From the NCBI GenBank assembly GCA_002633005.1, contig NMRA01000087.1, positions 248,001-312,000 on the forward strand: a stretch of DNA of 64,000 nucleotides, read 5' to 3'. A model generated the notes under the pieces. That model was not told where the DNA came from. It did not search any database and saw only the letters and a list, made by a program, of their open reading frames with translations. Source of the DNA: Phoronis australis. Taxonomy: Eukaryota; Phoronida; Phoronidae. Shown here piece by piece: positions 1 through 13,200 of this stretch; within the stretch, counting starts at the first letter, position 1, and each line of letters starts with the position of its first letter. A program made the position numbers and the translations under genes.

Positions 1-159
1 ATGGACACTATATGTCATACTTGCTCGGAATTTGAATGAAGTAAAAAATAGCGAAACTGCGCATCGACAGAGCTATTATCAAAATAGCAAACACTATAGC
101 TCGTGAGCCAGGAGGCTGAACCTGAATTTGCCGGGTAAAGTTTTTATTTGCAGCTTCAT

Positions 160-900
160 GTAGCCTAGGGTTAAGTGAACATGATTTAGGGAGATGACCG
201 GTCGCAACTCTTGAGCATTTTTTAAAATATGCAAATTAAGACCGCCATTATAGAAAATTCTATTTTTGCTTGTAATTTACTAGCCAACCACTGCAGGCAG
301 ATTATTTTGATGTTTTCATCTATGTTTCCATAGTCAAAGAATTTAATAGTGCAAGTTTTTTGGTGGATACATCGTGAATTCGCATAATTTATGCAAATTA
401 AGGCCGTCATTCAAAATTATACTTGTGCTTATAGTTACGTTATCAGGCACCACAGGTGAACTATCACGATATTTTGCACCTACGTTCTTATGGTCAATTA
501 GTGTACTGAAATCAATTTACAAGTTGCTGCATGATAAATTTGGATAATTAATGCAAATTAAAGCCATCATTATTCAAAAATATACTTGTGCTTATAGCTG
601 CGATACAAAGTATCACAGGTAAAGTCATTTGCACCTATATTTCTATGGCCAATTACTTTAATGAAATCAATTTGCAAGTTGTTGCATGACAAATTTTGCA
701 TAGTTTATGCAAATAAAGGAGGCCATCATTAAAAATTCCATTTTTTCTCGTAACCTTCTTACGGGGGCACTATATGTAAATTATTTTAGTATTTGAACTG
801 ATGAATTTAATGAAATCTGTCATTACATCATAAAGTTAAATACTTTTTGATAATACAGACATTTCAAATTCCAGTTTTCTCTGATACCGAGCGTATATAT
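160..900 (+). repeat. Left arm of foldback element: tandem units of about 160-180 bp
   Basis: At least four diverged units can be followed by the repeated segments ATGCAAATTAA, then CTTGTGCTTATAG, then CACAGGTGAA, then TTGCACCTA and GGTCAATTAG, then TTGCATGA. Units start near 232, 393, 552 and 708. Confidence 0.75.
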
Positions 901-1139
901 CTAGTAGATGACCAAATTGTTTAACTGCATAAACCTAGGACAAGATGTTTCAAATGCCAATTCAAGATTCAGAACGTGAGCACACAACTGTGTAAGTGCC
1001 CAATATAATGTGCAGGGGAGACAATTGATGCTTCAGCGGTGTCTAATTGAATTACATTGAATCTGGCCTTTGCAACCACACCTCATTATCTCCAGTATGC
1101 AATCGGGGGCGAGTTGGACACCGTCCGTAATTGTAATTG

Positions 1140-2300
1140 GTTAGATCGATTTGTTTATGACATCATTCTTCCATCCACAGTACTCTGGATCCAGTGGTGG
1201 TGGATTTGTCTTCACAATTCGCCACATGATTAACTGGTAATGGGCTGTGTTTACATTCTCAGTGAATGCCTCTGTTGTCGGTGACAGAGTACACAGTTTG
1301 GGGGCGGATGAATAGTCGGCGGCCCTTGCTCTTTTGCTTACCCATACCAGAAGTTTGGTCCCTGACATCTTCCTGATTCTCTTCATTCCATCACAGGCAC
1401 ACATAAATTTAGTGGCCTGTTTTGTGACATCAGAAAAATGCGCATTAATAGCGCCAATGGCAGACAGACAGGTCACGTCCAGTCTTCAATGTTTAAACAA
1501 TGGATCCCGTTCCAACTCCATAGCAGCATGCCACCGGGTGACACCCTTATAGCACATGGAAAGGGAGGGGGCCCTTCACAATATCACTACATGTTTGCAC
1601 TGTCAACGTAATGTCTCCGAGTGGTTAACGCTTACAAGGTGATTCCATGGTTGTGGTTTTAGAAGATGCTCCTTGTCAAGGTAATGCAGACGAAGCACAA
1701 AATGCATCTGTGTCATCCGAAACGACTGAGAGTTTGCTAACTTCCCATGCACAGTTCGCAGCCTGCTGCACAATAACGATGGCTCCTTCGTTGGATGTCT
1801 CCAGTTAGTACCTACTGCTAATGTCCTTGTTTCACGTTAAGGTGATAACCAACTTGTGTTCCTCATGTACTGCTAGCCTTTCTCTAAGTCTGATAACATT
1901 GCCTTTTGCTTCAAGTGCATTAAATGTTGGAGTAGCAATCCTGTCACCGCTAATGTTCACTACTGCGTCTTTGGTATGGACGTTGGGATCCAAAGGATTC
2001 GTGCAATATCCCGAGCATCTACTACCAGACGTGCCTTAGTATCTTCTATGTGATAGGTTTGAGTACAAGATGTTGATGTTATCGCTCTCCATCTCTCTAA
2101 GGCCTGTTCAAATCTTGCAGGACAAATGTAAACTTAGTATCCAAAGCTTATGAGTCTCTTTGAGGGTAGTTCCCTACCATGTCCCCACTACTGTATCCGT
2201 CATGAATGTGTTTTCTATAAACTGATCGGTGCGAGCCCCATTCAAGCATTCAACCAGTTCATTAAGCTAACCTGCGATTATTCTGTGGTTTAGGGGAGCA
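1140..2300 (-). pseudogene. Broken transposon-type ORF inside the foldback element
   Basis: Read on the minus strand from right to left, three frame-shifted segments look clearly coding. The first is near 2260-2150 with LNELVECLNGARTDQFIENT, the second near 2050-1835 with DTKARLVVDARDIARI, TKDAVVNISGDRIATPTFNA and RLAVHEEHKLVITLT, and the third near 1530-1141 with AAMELERDPLFKH, KQATKFMCACDGMKRIRKMS and HYQLIMWRIVKTNPPPLDP. Stops and frameshifts separate them. The last segment recalls the C-terminal part of large uncharacterised proteins carried by repeats in many marine invertebrates (a histidine-aromatic helix, then NP..PDP..GW). No function is assigned. Confidence 0.6.
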
Positions 2301-2529
2301 GGACAATAGGCAATATCTTTTTGGAATTGAACGTCTCAAACTGCTGAGCACACACTACACAAACTATTTCCTCACATTATCTTTAAAAACGAGATTCTGC
2401 AAATTTACCATGCTATACAACCTGCTAACAAACTTCATTAAATTCATTGACCACAGAAACATGGGTGCAAATATTAATAAAACTAACATGTGGTGTCCTA
2501 TGCAGCAGTTACAAGCACAAGTAGAACTT

Positions 2530-3750
2530 GGAATAATGGCTGCTGTAATTTGAATATATTATCAATTATGCAAAATCAAGATGACCACGTAAACATGAGA
2601 TATGACATGAAAATAATCTACATGTAATGCACGTAAGGGCGTTATGAGCAGAAATAGTATTTCGATTACGGGTTGTCTTTATTTATAAACTTATATAAAT
2701 TTATCATGCAACAACTTGCGAAATGATTTCATTAATTTAGTTGAACACAGAAACATGTGCAAATGTTAAAATAGTTTACTTGTGGTGCTTCAGCTTTTAA
2801 TAGAATTTTGAATAATGGCGGACTTAATTTGCATATATCACTCAAACTCACGATGTATCCACCAGAAAACGAGCATCGTTAAAGTCACTGACCATTGAAG
2901 AATAGGAAAAACCTTAAAATAACAGGTCTGCAGTGCTTGGAAAGGACGTTATATGTAGGAAAATAATTCTGAATAATGGCGGCCTTAATTCGCAAACTGA
3001 TTTCATTAAACTAATTGACCATAAGAACAGGTGGAAATAGCACGATAGTTCACCTGTGTTGCGTGGTAGCGTAGTTATAAGAACAAGTATAATTTTGAAT
3101 AACGGTAGCCTTAATTTGCATAAATTATGCAAATTCACGAGGTAACCACCAGAAAACGAGCTCCATTAAATTCACTGACCATGGAAGCATAGGTGAAAAC
3201 CTTATAATAATGTTGTAGAAGTGCTTCCGGTGAATCATATGAGCCTCTGCTAGGTACTCGCTAATGGGCAATTGCCTATTAGCTGGTTAGCACGCTCGCC
3301 GGTTTTATGGGGGACGCTGGTTCGATTCCCGGGTCGGGTAATCTCGGTTATTACTACAACAACCTTAATTCGCATTAATTATGCAAATATATCATGCAAC
3401 AACTTGCAAACTGATTTCATTTAGCTAATTGACCATGAGAAGGTGCAAATAGTCCGATAGTTCACGTGTGGTGCCTGGTAGCGTAGCTATTAGAAGAATT
3501 TTGAATAATGGCGGCGTTAATTTGCATAAATTATGCAAATTCACTATATATCCCCCAAACCTCGAACTACTAAATTCGCTGACCATGGAAACATGGGTGA
3601 AAACGTCAAAATAATCTGTCTACCAAGCTTGGACAGGGAATTATAAGCAAAAATGAAATTTGGCATAATAGCGGCCTTAATTTGCATATTTAAAAAAGCT
3701 CAAAGGTTGCGAACGGCCACTCAATCATGATTACCTATACCTAGGCTACA
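2530..3750 (-). repeat. Right arm of foldback element, inverted tandem units
   Basis: This is the reverse complement of the left-arm unit, repeated several times: TTAATTTGCATAAATTATGC, then CCACCAGAAAACGAG, then GACCATGGAA, then AATAATGGCGG. One unit is interrupted by a tRNA-like segment at 3276-3340. Confidence 0.72.
3276..3340 (+). repeat. tRNA-like segment (SINE head or tRNA pseudogene)
   Basis: A box A-like TAGCTGGTTAGCACGC and a box B-like GGTTCGATTCC are spaced as in a tRNA gene. The anticodon stem does not pair well and the acceptor stem is weak. It replaces part of a foldback-arm repeat unit. Confidence 0.5.
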
Positions 3751-3759
3751 TAAAACAGC

Positions 3760-4055
3760 AAAGAAAAAACTTTATCCAGCAAATCCAGGGTACGTAAAAA
3801 ACAGTCTTAAGTTCCGGGACTACTACCTCCCTCAAAGCATAGGGTTGAAAATATATTTCCCTGAAAACGTGCATCACTTTCGGGAAGCAGCTTGTCTTGC
3901 AGTTTGGACTACTTCTTTTGCAGAGAAACAACACCGAAAAATATAGACATAAATAAACGATCACCAAATTTTACTAGCCTTAACGCCCTTAAAGTTAGAC
4001 AATCTAGCTATTGTTTTCAAATTAATCTGCTCTTGCAGATTTAAGCCGAACTTAC
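3760..4055. other. Intron sequence downstream of minus-strand exon 2
   Basis: This is AT-rich sequence between the foldback tip and the exon 2 donor. Short open frames here have no recognisable content. Confidence 0.5.
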
Positions 4056-4204
4056 TTGACTATGGTTAGTTGTAATCGATTCCCAGAACGCTTGATGATA
4101 TCTTGAGCTTCGCCATGGTTGAGATTGACGGCATTAATGTTACCTATGCCAATGATAATGTCGCCACATTCGATGTGCTGGTACGAAACGCTACCTGGTG
4201 TAAC
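4056..4204 (-). CDS. PDZ exon 2 of minus-strand gene
   Basis: This 149-nt exon lies between a TTTCAG acceptor and a GTAAGT donor. It encodes the second half of the PDZ fold: the strand around GDIIIGIGNINA, the helix HGEAQDIIKRSG and the closing strand LQLTIVK. It begins in phase 0 and ends in phase 2, exactly as does the 149-nt exon 2 of the plus-strand gene. A histidine opens helix B, as is usual for class I PDZ domains. Confidence 0.88.
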
Positions 4205-7200
4205 CTGAAAGAAATGAGGAATTTATTAGGTTCATGAATATCATACCAAAGTAATGGCCGAACATCGTTAGGTCGTCAGAAAGTGAGAAAAGCTCTCAAC
4301 TGACAGCTAAAATGGACTGAAAAGACTGACGTGGTTGCAGTGTAAGAAAAGTACGATACATTCTGATTGGCATCTGTTTCTTGGTGCTACTGGTATAATA
4401 TTTCACACTGAATGGAATGTACTCGGACTGGCTTTTTAAGTTCATTCGCGATTTTCAGTCAACCGCTTTGCACCCGGGCCATTCTACACAAAAATGGGAC
4501 AAGAATATTCCACCCTGAGAACAAAAATAGAACTATTTCAGTATGTAAAAAAGACATCCATATAAATACATAAGCTCTTAAAAATATACACCAATTTCAA
4601 TACCTAACTCAAAAAGGGACACACCCAGGATGTTGATACCAAAATCGACGAAACCCTTCCAAATTCAGCGCACATGTGCGCTTCGACGATATGCGGGAAA
4701 TATTACGTCCCACCTGCGTTAAATTGAAAGTCTTATTCTTAATCTATTTGGAAATAGAGCTTCAGATGGCAGAAGTTAGAAACGATGGCAGGCATAATAA
4801 CACCTCGAAGACTCACATAAGATCACAACAGACATGTTGTCACTTTTCCTCAATTAAAGTGCAACTTGCACACTTTTCTATATTTCAGGGAAAGTAATCT
4901 ATTAAGGTGATGGAAATAAATAAAAACTTTATCATAAATAATCTATTTTCCAACGATTTTGTTCTAGGAAAACGATAGAATTCGCGCGTCGTAAACCGAC
5001 TTAAACAGTGAAAGTGGATGAGTAGTGCTCGATGTGTGAATGAAGACTCCCACGAGTGCGTAGATGAAGAACTCGGACCTTATTGTCAGCGTTCAGATGC
5101 ATGCATTTAGACTGATACGCTATCGAACAACGCAGATCTATAGTTAACCTCTACCAGTCGACTCCAATACTGGTTTCTCCTTTTGACGTAATAGATCACG
5201 TGTCAAATTTCCCGCACATCTTAGAATTTGACTATTAGATCCGCTCTCCGTCCAAGATGTAGACTACATACAGCTATAACATTAATTGGTCTCACGCAAG
5301 TCAACTTGCAGAGCCTGGTCTCGAGCAATAGCGAGATGTCGAAGTCCATTTTCCAGACCATTTTCATAACCGCAAGTGGTCTAAAACAAACGATGGTTTT
5401 TGTTGCACGGAAGGCAGGTTCATTACAAACTTCAACATTTTATCACGACAGTTTACACTGATGAGCCTGAAGGTAGTTGAAAACTGTGTCACTGAGAGAC
5501 AGGTCAGTAAAATAGTGATGAAACTTTGGAAATGACATCCCAGTGAGAAATAAAATATGTACATGTATGTACCAGCATATACACCGTAATCGTGCGCTAC
5601 ATTTCACTCCACGCGTCTGAGGACCCTTTCCTCACCATTTTGCTGTTCCTGTAGCACAGCTCTTGTTGTTTCTCGTATCTTTGCCTAACTCGTCCGCCTC
5701 ACAATTGACATGACCATTGACAGTTTTCATCACCTTAGCGTTTCATACACGCACCGACAACCTTGTTTATAAACATATGTATTAACTTCATGTCGAGGGG
5801 TCATTATGGCACTAATTTGGGGTGATAAATCGGCTAATAAAGGTATTAAGTTACCGAAACGTTCCCCCAAAACGGCGTGACCTTAGGTCAAATGAAAATG
5901 ACCGAGTGGCCAGGCACGGAAACGCCAAAGCACATGTACTCTGACGTTGGGCTAACCGTAAACATAACTGGCATTTTCGAGTTTCAACGCTCCCAACTTT
6001 AGGAATGTGTTGGCTAAGAAGGCGGGCCACATAATTCATTGATAGCGATAGACCATTCCTCTTCGCTAAGTCAACTAACTACCCAGTCTTTGAGAGTGCT
6101 GGACGTTACGCATTAACGACTACCCAAACTTTCCTGGCAAAAATCAGCTTTTCATTTAGGCCACTTATCATTATGAAAGTGGAGGCGATATCGTGGCTCC
6201 GAAAGAATCGAGACCAAATTTACAACGGCAAATAGTCTAAATGAACAGTTCGCTTCTTGGTCGGTACGCAGGTTTACAGCCGCTTTGAGAAGACATTAAT
6301 AAATTGAAATACATCTACATATACCTTACATTATACATCACAGTTTTTAAAACCAATTTTCTTGCGCAGTATAAGTAACGCCGCTCTTACGTTGAAAATA
6401 AATTAGACTTATCTCCCCCCATTTGTCCACTATGGACTCGGCTGATGGTGCGTCACTGGCAGACAGTGGTAGTGAGAACGTTTTGGATGAGCACGCGCGC
6501 AATGTAAAAGAAGCGACCTAAGACAACGAAGGTAGAAGATGAAAAACATAGACCTGGTCGACGGCCTTCAGAAGAATGTATTTCGACTTATCAGATATCG
6601 AAGAACGCTGTATTAGACACCAATTATCGACGAACACATTCCTGACTTGTGACGCAGAAGATCATGTGGCAAATTTCACGAGCGTTTTAGAAAGTTGATT
6701 ATTATCAGAGTTAAACAATGTCTACAATTTATCAAATAGTAAAATTCAACATTTTTGGCAGCAAAATGGCATCGATGAGCGTGCAATCAGTGGTTTAAAT
6801 ATGCGTATTTTGTTCTAAAACCCCAAACGCACAGAGTATTATTTTTGAGAGACATGGGAATCAGGTGACACAGGGTGCCTATCACAAGTTCCGCGATTTC
6901 ATGGTGTAATATAAGAGAGCTAGATAGTACCACTGTAACTGAGATCGTGTGCCGATTTTTATCCCCCAGCACTCTGCCTGTCGCCACCCACGCATGCGGA
7001 GAGACGATCTGCTTCTTAACATTCTCTGCCACGCTTTCAATATTAACAAGGTTAAATGTCAGCTGGAAAAACGTGGTTTTAATGGAAAAACAGCACTTAA
7101 AAACAGCCCGTAAGCACGGAACTGGTGTTCTGGTTATTTAGCGAGATGTTGGCGTCACCAAACATTGATAGAATAAAAGCGTCGGCCGTCACTGCAAATT

Positions 7201-10200
7201 TGTTTTAATTTCATGCTCAACTTCATTCCATTCAACTTCGTTTGCCACAGGATTGTCAAAACATTGGAATGATGACGTACTTCAAGAAACAATCACTCGC
7301 AAATAATAAAACTGACTCTCATAAACAGATTGTTGAAGCAAACCATATTATTTTACATCTGGTATCTGATGAAGCAGCTTCCTCAAAAATCTGCTGCTAC
7401 TCAGCTGCGTTCCGCCTAACTAGGGACCATTCATTAACAACGAGCTAGGATTTCCTGCAACTCAGTGTTAGGAAATTCCTTACTATTTTTGTCAGAGAGC
7501 TTGCCCAATTGTGATTCAAACATCCCACATCTATAAAAGATCTGTATTTTCTCAAGCGCTCAATGCCATACGTGACAAATGTCAGACTAAAACAGTAAAT
7601 ACGTTTTACTATACACCATACAGGCAGGATACTGAACACAATAATAAAGTTATTTGGCAATTTGTCATGCAAATGTCTCATTACTATGAGTTTTGCTGCC
7701 ATGTTTCAAATTGTATTGATTTCAATTGGTGCTAGACTTTATCGAATACTGATTTCTTACACCTCAGCTGCATGGAAGATCAAAAACTGTAATTCAACAT
7801 GCACTGGTAGACCAAAAATTATCACAACTGCACACTTTGTTCCAGTCCTACAACTGCGACAGTTTGTGATGACCTTCCAAGCGCAAACTGTCGTAATTTT
7901 CAGTTGCACAAACCGTCGCAACTCGCGAAACGGCGACAGACTCTCGAAGTACAAATTGTCGCAGGTGGATGCAGTGACGCGGGGTTGCACAACTATTTCC
8001 GAACTCTAGGGTATTGAACGGTTCTGCCCCAAATTGAAATGGCAAACGGTTGTCTCATGCAGCTAAAAGTTGTCGTTTTAACGTCGTTGCAACGGGTCCA
8101 TTCCACTAAGATCATTTTCTTCATTGCGTCCACAAAAATTACAAAAGTTTGTGCTGCGAAGGTCTGTAAAAAACGGTCGCACCTCGAAGGTCACAACAGC
8201 TTCAGCAACTCCCCAAACCACTGACACAATGTCGCAACAACAATTTGATGATACGACAGTTAGTGGTTAACAAGGTTGGCTATTGATAATCTTCTTGTAT
8301 TGGTTCAATGTAACTTTGCGAATATTGCGAGAGCAACACTAACATTTTTGACCGTTTTCTCGCTTTTTTAAACCTAACGTAAACGGCTTATTTACGAAGC
8401 TATTTTCCCATATTTGAGTTCAGGTTGGCTTTCCTTATCGCATGACGTCACAAGATGAGAAGAAACTCAAGCACGCTCATAAATATTAAATTAAGGTCAA
8501 TACGTCAGGCAAATACCACTATGGAGGTACAAAGGCTATGTAAGGCCATCCTAATGATGTATACTCCTTCACGGTACTGGTTTGTTAGTGAGTGGGACAT
8601 TTATTAAGGGCATTTTCAACATTTATTTTCATTCAAAAGCTTCGCATACGAGATAATCTTTCAACACTCGTCCACGGTACTGATTTAGTAACCAAGCGAA
8701 TTGTTCACAAAATTCTAACAAAGTTTGCAAATGCGAACTAGGTATAACAGTCCAAGAAAAGGTGAAAAACTTCGACACAATTAGAATCTGTAAATATTTT
8801 GGCGATCGATGGAAGTAGGCATACATACTGGAATTTCCAACTCCAGTCAAATAACTCTTCAAGCGTCGCTGATCGTGAGGCGATGCTGTAATGGCCAATA
8901 AGAAATTAATATTCCTGTGGCAACACTATCTTCAAACAGTTCTTGTGTTTTGCAGCTGGTAGTGAGACAAATAACTCGCCGAAGCTCTTGGTAAATCTTG
9001 CTCTCGTATTCAGTACAGACGTGTCGGAACAGCTGGGAATCGTCTCAATCCAAGCACAAACGGGAACATGTACTTGTCAGGGTTATGAAATCAAGACGAA
9101 TTATTAATAATTGGACTTGTTTACATAAGTAACTCTAAACAAGCAAGTCGACCCGCGAGGAGTGCACAGCTATAGACCTAGATCTAGAGTCAGTAATTGA
9201 AAGCTTGTCTTTCTTACTAACACGCGGAGAGCTCTCGAAGGTAATAAGACAGATCCCGTTTCAAATAATGGCGAGTGTCGAATGTTTTAATATAAAGCCA
9301 CGTTTCGCTCTGTTTAGCTGTCTAAAAACGGAGATCGGAATCAGGCTTTTCACTTATAAAGTCGGTCCCATGGTATTCCTTACCCTTATAGGATTTTATA
9401 TTTCAGTTAGCAACTCAAGTCACAGGAAATACGTACAAGCGCCATTTTCGAATTCACAATTTCATGGTTGACCAGACCCAATAAATTCTGAAGTCTTTCC
9501 TTCAGCCACTGTTCGTTTCTATGGTCTTGACGGTAGCGGTAAAAGAATTCAATCACGGTGAGGAATATTATGAGACCGACTTTACGAGAGTAAAAAGCCT
9601 AATTCGATTTTCCTTTTTAGCCAATTGAACGAGGCGAAATGCAGCGTAATTTTGCGATCCTCGCAAAAGTCGATCTCTTCCTTACTGAATGAATCTTATG
9701 AGAGGGGAAGTTGGTGTAACGACCACACACCAGAGTTATCAATGGCTAAATTGTTTACTCTAGTCTTCTGAAGCAGGGACTCCTAATACAGCAAGTGTAG
9801 ACTCGATAGTGTATAGGCGTTCTTCCATATTCCATGTATCTCAACATTATAGGTAGTCTCCACCTAGTGGTTAACATAGTAGCTACTATTTCACATGATG
9901 CTTGTAATCACCTGCACGTCATCAAATAAGGCAAGTTGACGGTTCTTGTTTTCTACGGATACATTGTAGACGGAATGTGGAGCTCACAGGTGTTATCTCA
10001 AGATTAATAAACAGCTTCATTATTATTTCGTCTTACTTTGAAGTTGGGCCATTTTTAACCCGCCGATGCAGCGCTCAATATAACTTTAAATTAACATCAA
10101 TGCTTAGAGAATATGACCACTGGTATAAACTCATTTAAGGTGTTTTAAAAACATGAGAGGTCTAAGCAGCAATATTTATGTTTTAGATTTGCGACAAGTC

Positions 10201-13200
10201 AATCAATAGGTACGAATCCACCGTACCTAAAGTGCAACGCGAACGTGTCACTTTTTAAAAGCACACTAGGGTCTCTAAATAAACCTCCTGTGGACAGTTA
10301 CACGAAACTGTCCCAAATAGGGGCTCCCCCAGCTCCATTTCATATGTATTTTTGTAAAATGTCATACGTAAAGAATGAGCTCATTATAAAAATGAAGAGA
10401 CAGTAAAAATAACCAGGAAACGGTACTTGTTGTTTTCCATATCAATAATTCAACGTGCATTTTACTCTCGTGAATGTATCAAAGTCGAACATGGACTCAG
10501 CGATGAAGATTACAACAGACAGAGCGACATTAAGTGTTTGCTCAAATCCACAAATGCGTTGAAAGTTTAGGGCCACTTTATAAACAAAAACTTAGCTCAT
10601 GGCACGTACATGTATCAGGGAAGTAATTTACATCCGATGGTGTTCCAATTTTAAGTCATACGAAACATGTCCTCGTGAAGTATGATCGAATATGCTCCTA
10701 AATGACTTCAGTGTCGGTGGGTGAAAGTCATTCACAGACAAATTTTGCCATTCTATTACTACGTGTAGCTCTGAGAAACGGTGTGTTTTTATATAAAACA
10801 CAAGTTACTTGTATAAAAACAAACTTGTCCCCTTTGCATAATAGAGATTCCTGCTCATTTGCTGGGTTCTATGAAGTTTTATAGCACGTGTAGGCAAATT
10901 TGTTTTTCAAAAGAAGGCACAGCATTCCAGTCTATTGAATTGGATTCTTGAGACTATTTTTATATCTCGTTTCGGGTTATAAATCCCGTTGTGCCCAGCG
11001 TGCCAACTATGTTTAATGGCACTGCTTGCGTTGTCGATGACAAGTTTATTGGTGTTCTATTGTATACTACACAGTCGGTCAGGACGCAGCGATATTTCAA
11101 ATTCGACGACATCGTCTTCTAGTGCCAAAAACCGACTCGACGACAAAGTTGATTTAACAACAAGTACAACTTGCTCTTATTTCAAGTCAGTTCTACTCCA
11201 ACATGATTGGAAAACATAGCAATATTCTTAAACAAAAGGCGGCTATTTCGAAGTGCTCTCTTGAAGACTTCGAAAAGCTTCTTAGGCGGTTGTCACTAGG
11301 GCGTAAAAGTTACAAGCAACTGCTGATTTCAAGACGATGCAGTTAATTTTGGGCATATGTAGAAATGTCGTGTAAACGACTTGCAGTAGTGAAAACAATC
11401 TACTTTCTGCCTTGAAGACTACTAGGGCTACGGAGATGCACGACAAGAAAGATTGGATGCAGATAGGGAATTGCGATCGTAGAAAGTCTGGGACGACTGC
11501 GCGAGTTGAGATCAGAGGAAAAGACTGTAAAAGTCTTCGTTCAATGGCGCAAGAGAGAAAAACGTTTGTTAGGAACACGATAGTTCCACGCGTCAATTTT
11601 TACCTTTCGCGCAGATTACAGGGAACCTATCCCATTCGGTGAAGTCTGAAAACTTAAAACGCCTGGAGAGTTAACAAATGTTCTGAATAAACCAACGTGT
11701 CATCTAATTATGTACGAGAGTCTGACAGAGAAACATACATTTCGTAAGGTTTGTAGAACCTCCGGCAATACCACTTCGCACGGATTAATGCACGTCGTCA
11801 CATATTTCCATAAAAAAGCTCGCTCTTTACAAGTGAACTCGTCGAAATAATTCTAAAATTAGGGGCGGGGAGTGGGGTTAAATGGACTAAATTACATGAA
11901 GCACGTCCGAGCAAATTACAAGACGCAGCGGGTACAGTCGCAACACTTGTCATTTATCATCAGTTGCAACATCTTATCATGGAAGGCTGTGGAAGGCTCG
12001 TCACATTACTGAAAAGTTATAATAAAAGTCGGATGGGATTTACCACCACCAACAATACATTGCACGGATTGATAATTTCGCTGAATCGTTTTGACATATT
12101 TACTTGGACAGGTAGTATTCGGTAATCAGATTAAACGCGTCATTCAAATTTCAACGTGACTAAAGTTCACATTACACAAAGAACAGCAACTTAAAGGTTA
12201 AAAGCAGGTATTTACAAATTACCTGTCAAAGAATAATAGCGAGTAAGGTTCAGGTAACTTTTCTATACAAAAATAAATTTCTCTGCCAACGATTCGGATG
12301 ACACGTTTAAGGGATTTTCATTATTTCCACGCACGAAATTGCAAGATATTTAACCTAAATCAGCCTGTCTTCAAGTCACGGAAGATACGATCTTTCGTAC
12401 ATAAAAGTAAACTGTGTACTAATTTCACTAATGTGTCCGACCAATGTATTCTTTTGCGTTTTCGATCAAGAAATTTGAGAGAGGTGATTTTAAAATTGAG
12501 AAAAATCAAGCTCTTTCTCAAGTTCCTCGTTCTGAGATCATTAGCGTAAGTCTAGCTCTATGGTCTGATGGCGTTCCGTACTATAGACTAAAAGCACACG
12601 TCATAGATTGAAAAAACACAGAGATGGAGATAAGCGTAGATTAACAGACAGCCAGTTCAGTTTCCTAGTGCTCCATAGGTAGCGCTATGGAAGGCAGCTG
12701 GAGTTTGGAAGTGGTGTCAGATCTGTGACCGAAGACAGATGCACAGATTCAAGTGTTTCGCTTCTAATTAGCTCACCAGGACCAAACCCGAACTCACGAT
12801 TTCACTTGATGAAACTGCATTTCACTGTTTAGCTGGCTGATTTAAGGTTTTTACTCTCGCGAAATTTTCCTCATATTACGGTATTCTTTACCATGAGAGG
12901 ATTCCATTCCACAACCAACTCAAGACCCAGACAGTGCGTACAAGCGCCATTTTGGAATTCGCAAATTAAGGGTTGTTGCGCGCCAATAAATTCTGAAGTG
13001 TTTTCTTGAGTCGCTGGTTGTTTCAATGTTCCTGTGGGTAACGGAAACAGAATCCTATCACTACCGTACGGAATATTACGAGACTGATTTTATGAGGGTA
13101 AAAATCCAATAAGATTTTCGTTTGCAAACGGTTAAACAGGGCGAAACGCAGCTTTGCCGTAACTTAAAACTAGGAATTTGGAGTAAACTGTTTTCGACAT

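Larger units (their letters stand above)
160..3750. mobile_element. Foldback-type element with long repeat-built inverted arms
   Basis: The left tip (TGTAGCCTAGG near 159, then about 90 bp ending in GCAAATTAAG) matches the reverse complement of the right tip (3660-3750). Each arm consists of tandem units of roughly 160-180 bp, with recurring ATGCAAATTAA, CACAGGTGAA and TTGCACCTA motifs. The left arm is about 160-900. The right arm is about 2530-3750 in opposite orientation. The centre carries a broken minus-strand ORF. Long subrepeat-built inverted arms are typical of foldback DNA transposons. It lies in the intron downstream of exon 2 of the minus-strand PDZ gene. Confidence 0.75.

Noticed and set aside
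1615-1670. tRNA-Ser/Leu-like start (TCTCCGAGTGGTTAACGC)
   Set aside because: No matching T arm or acceptor stem follows, and it lies within the broken ORF region.
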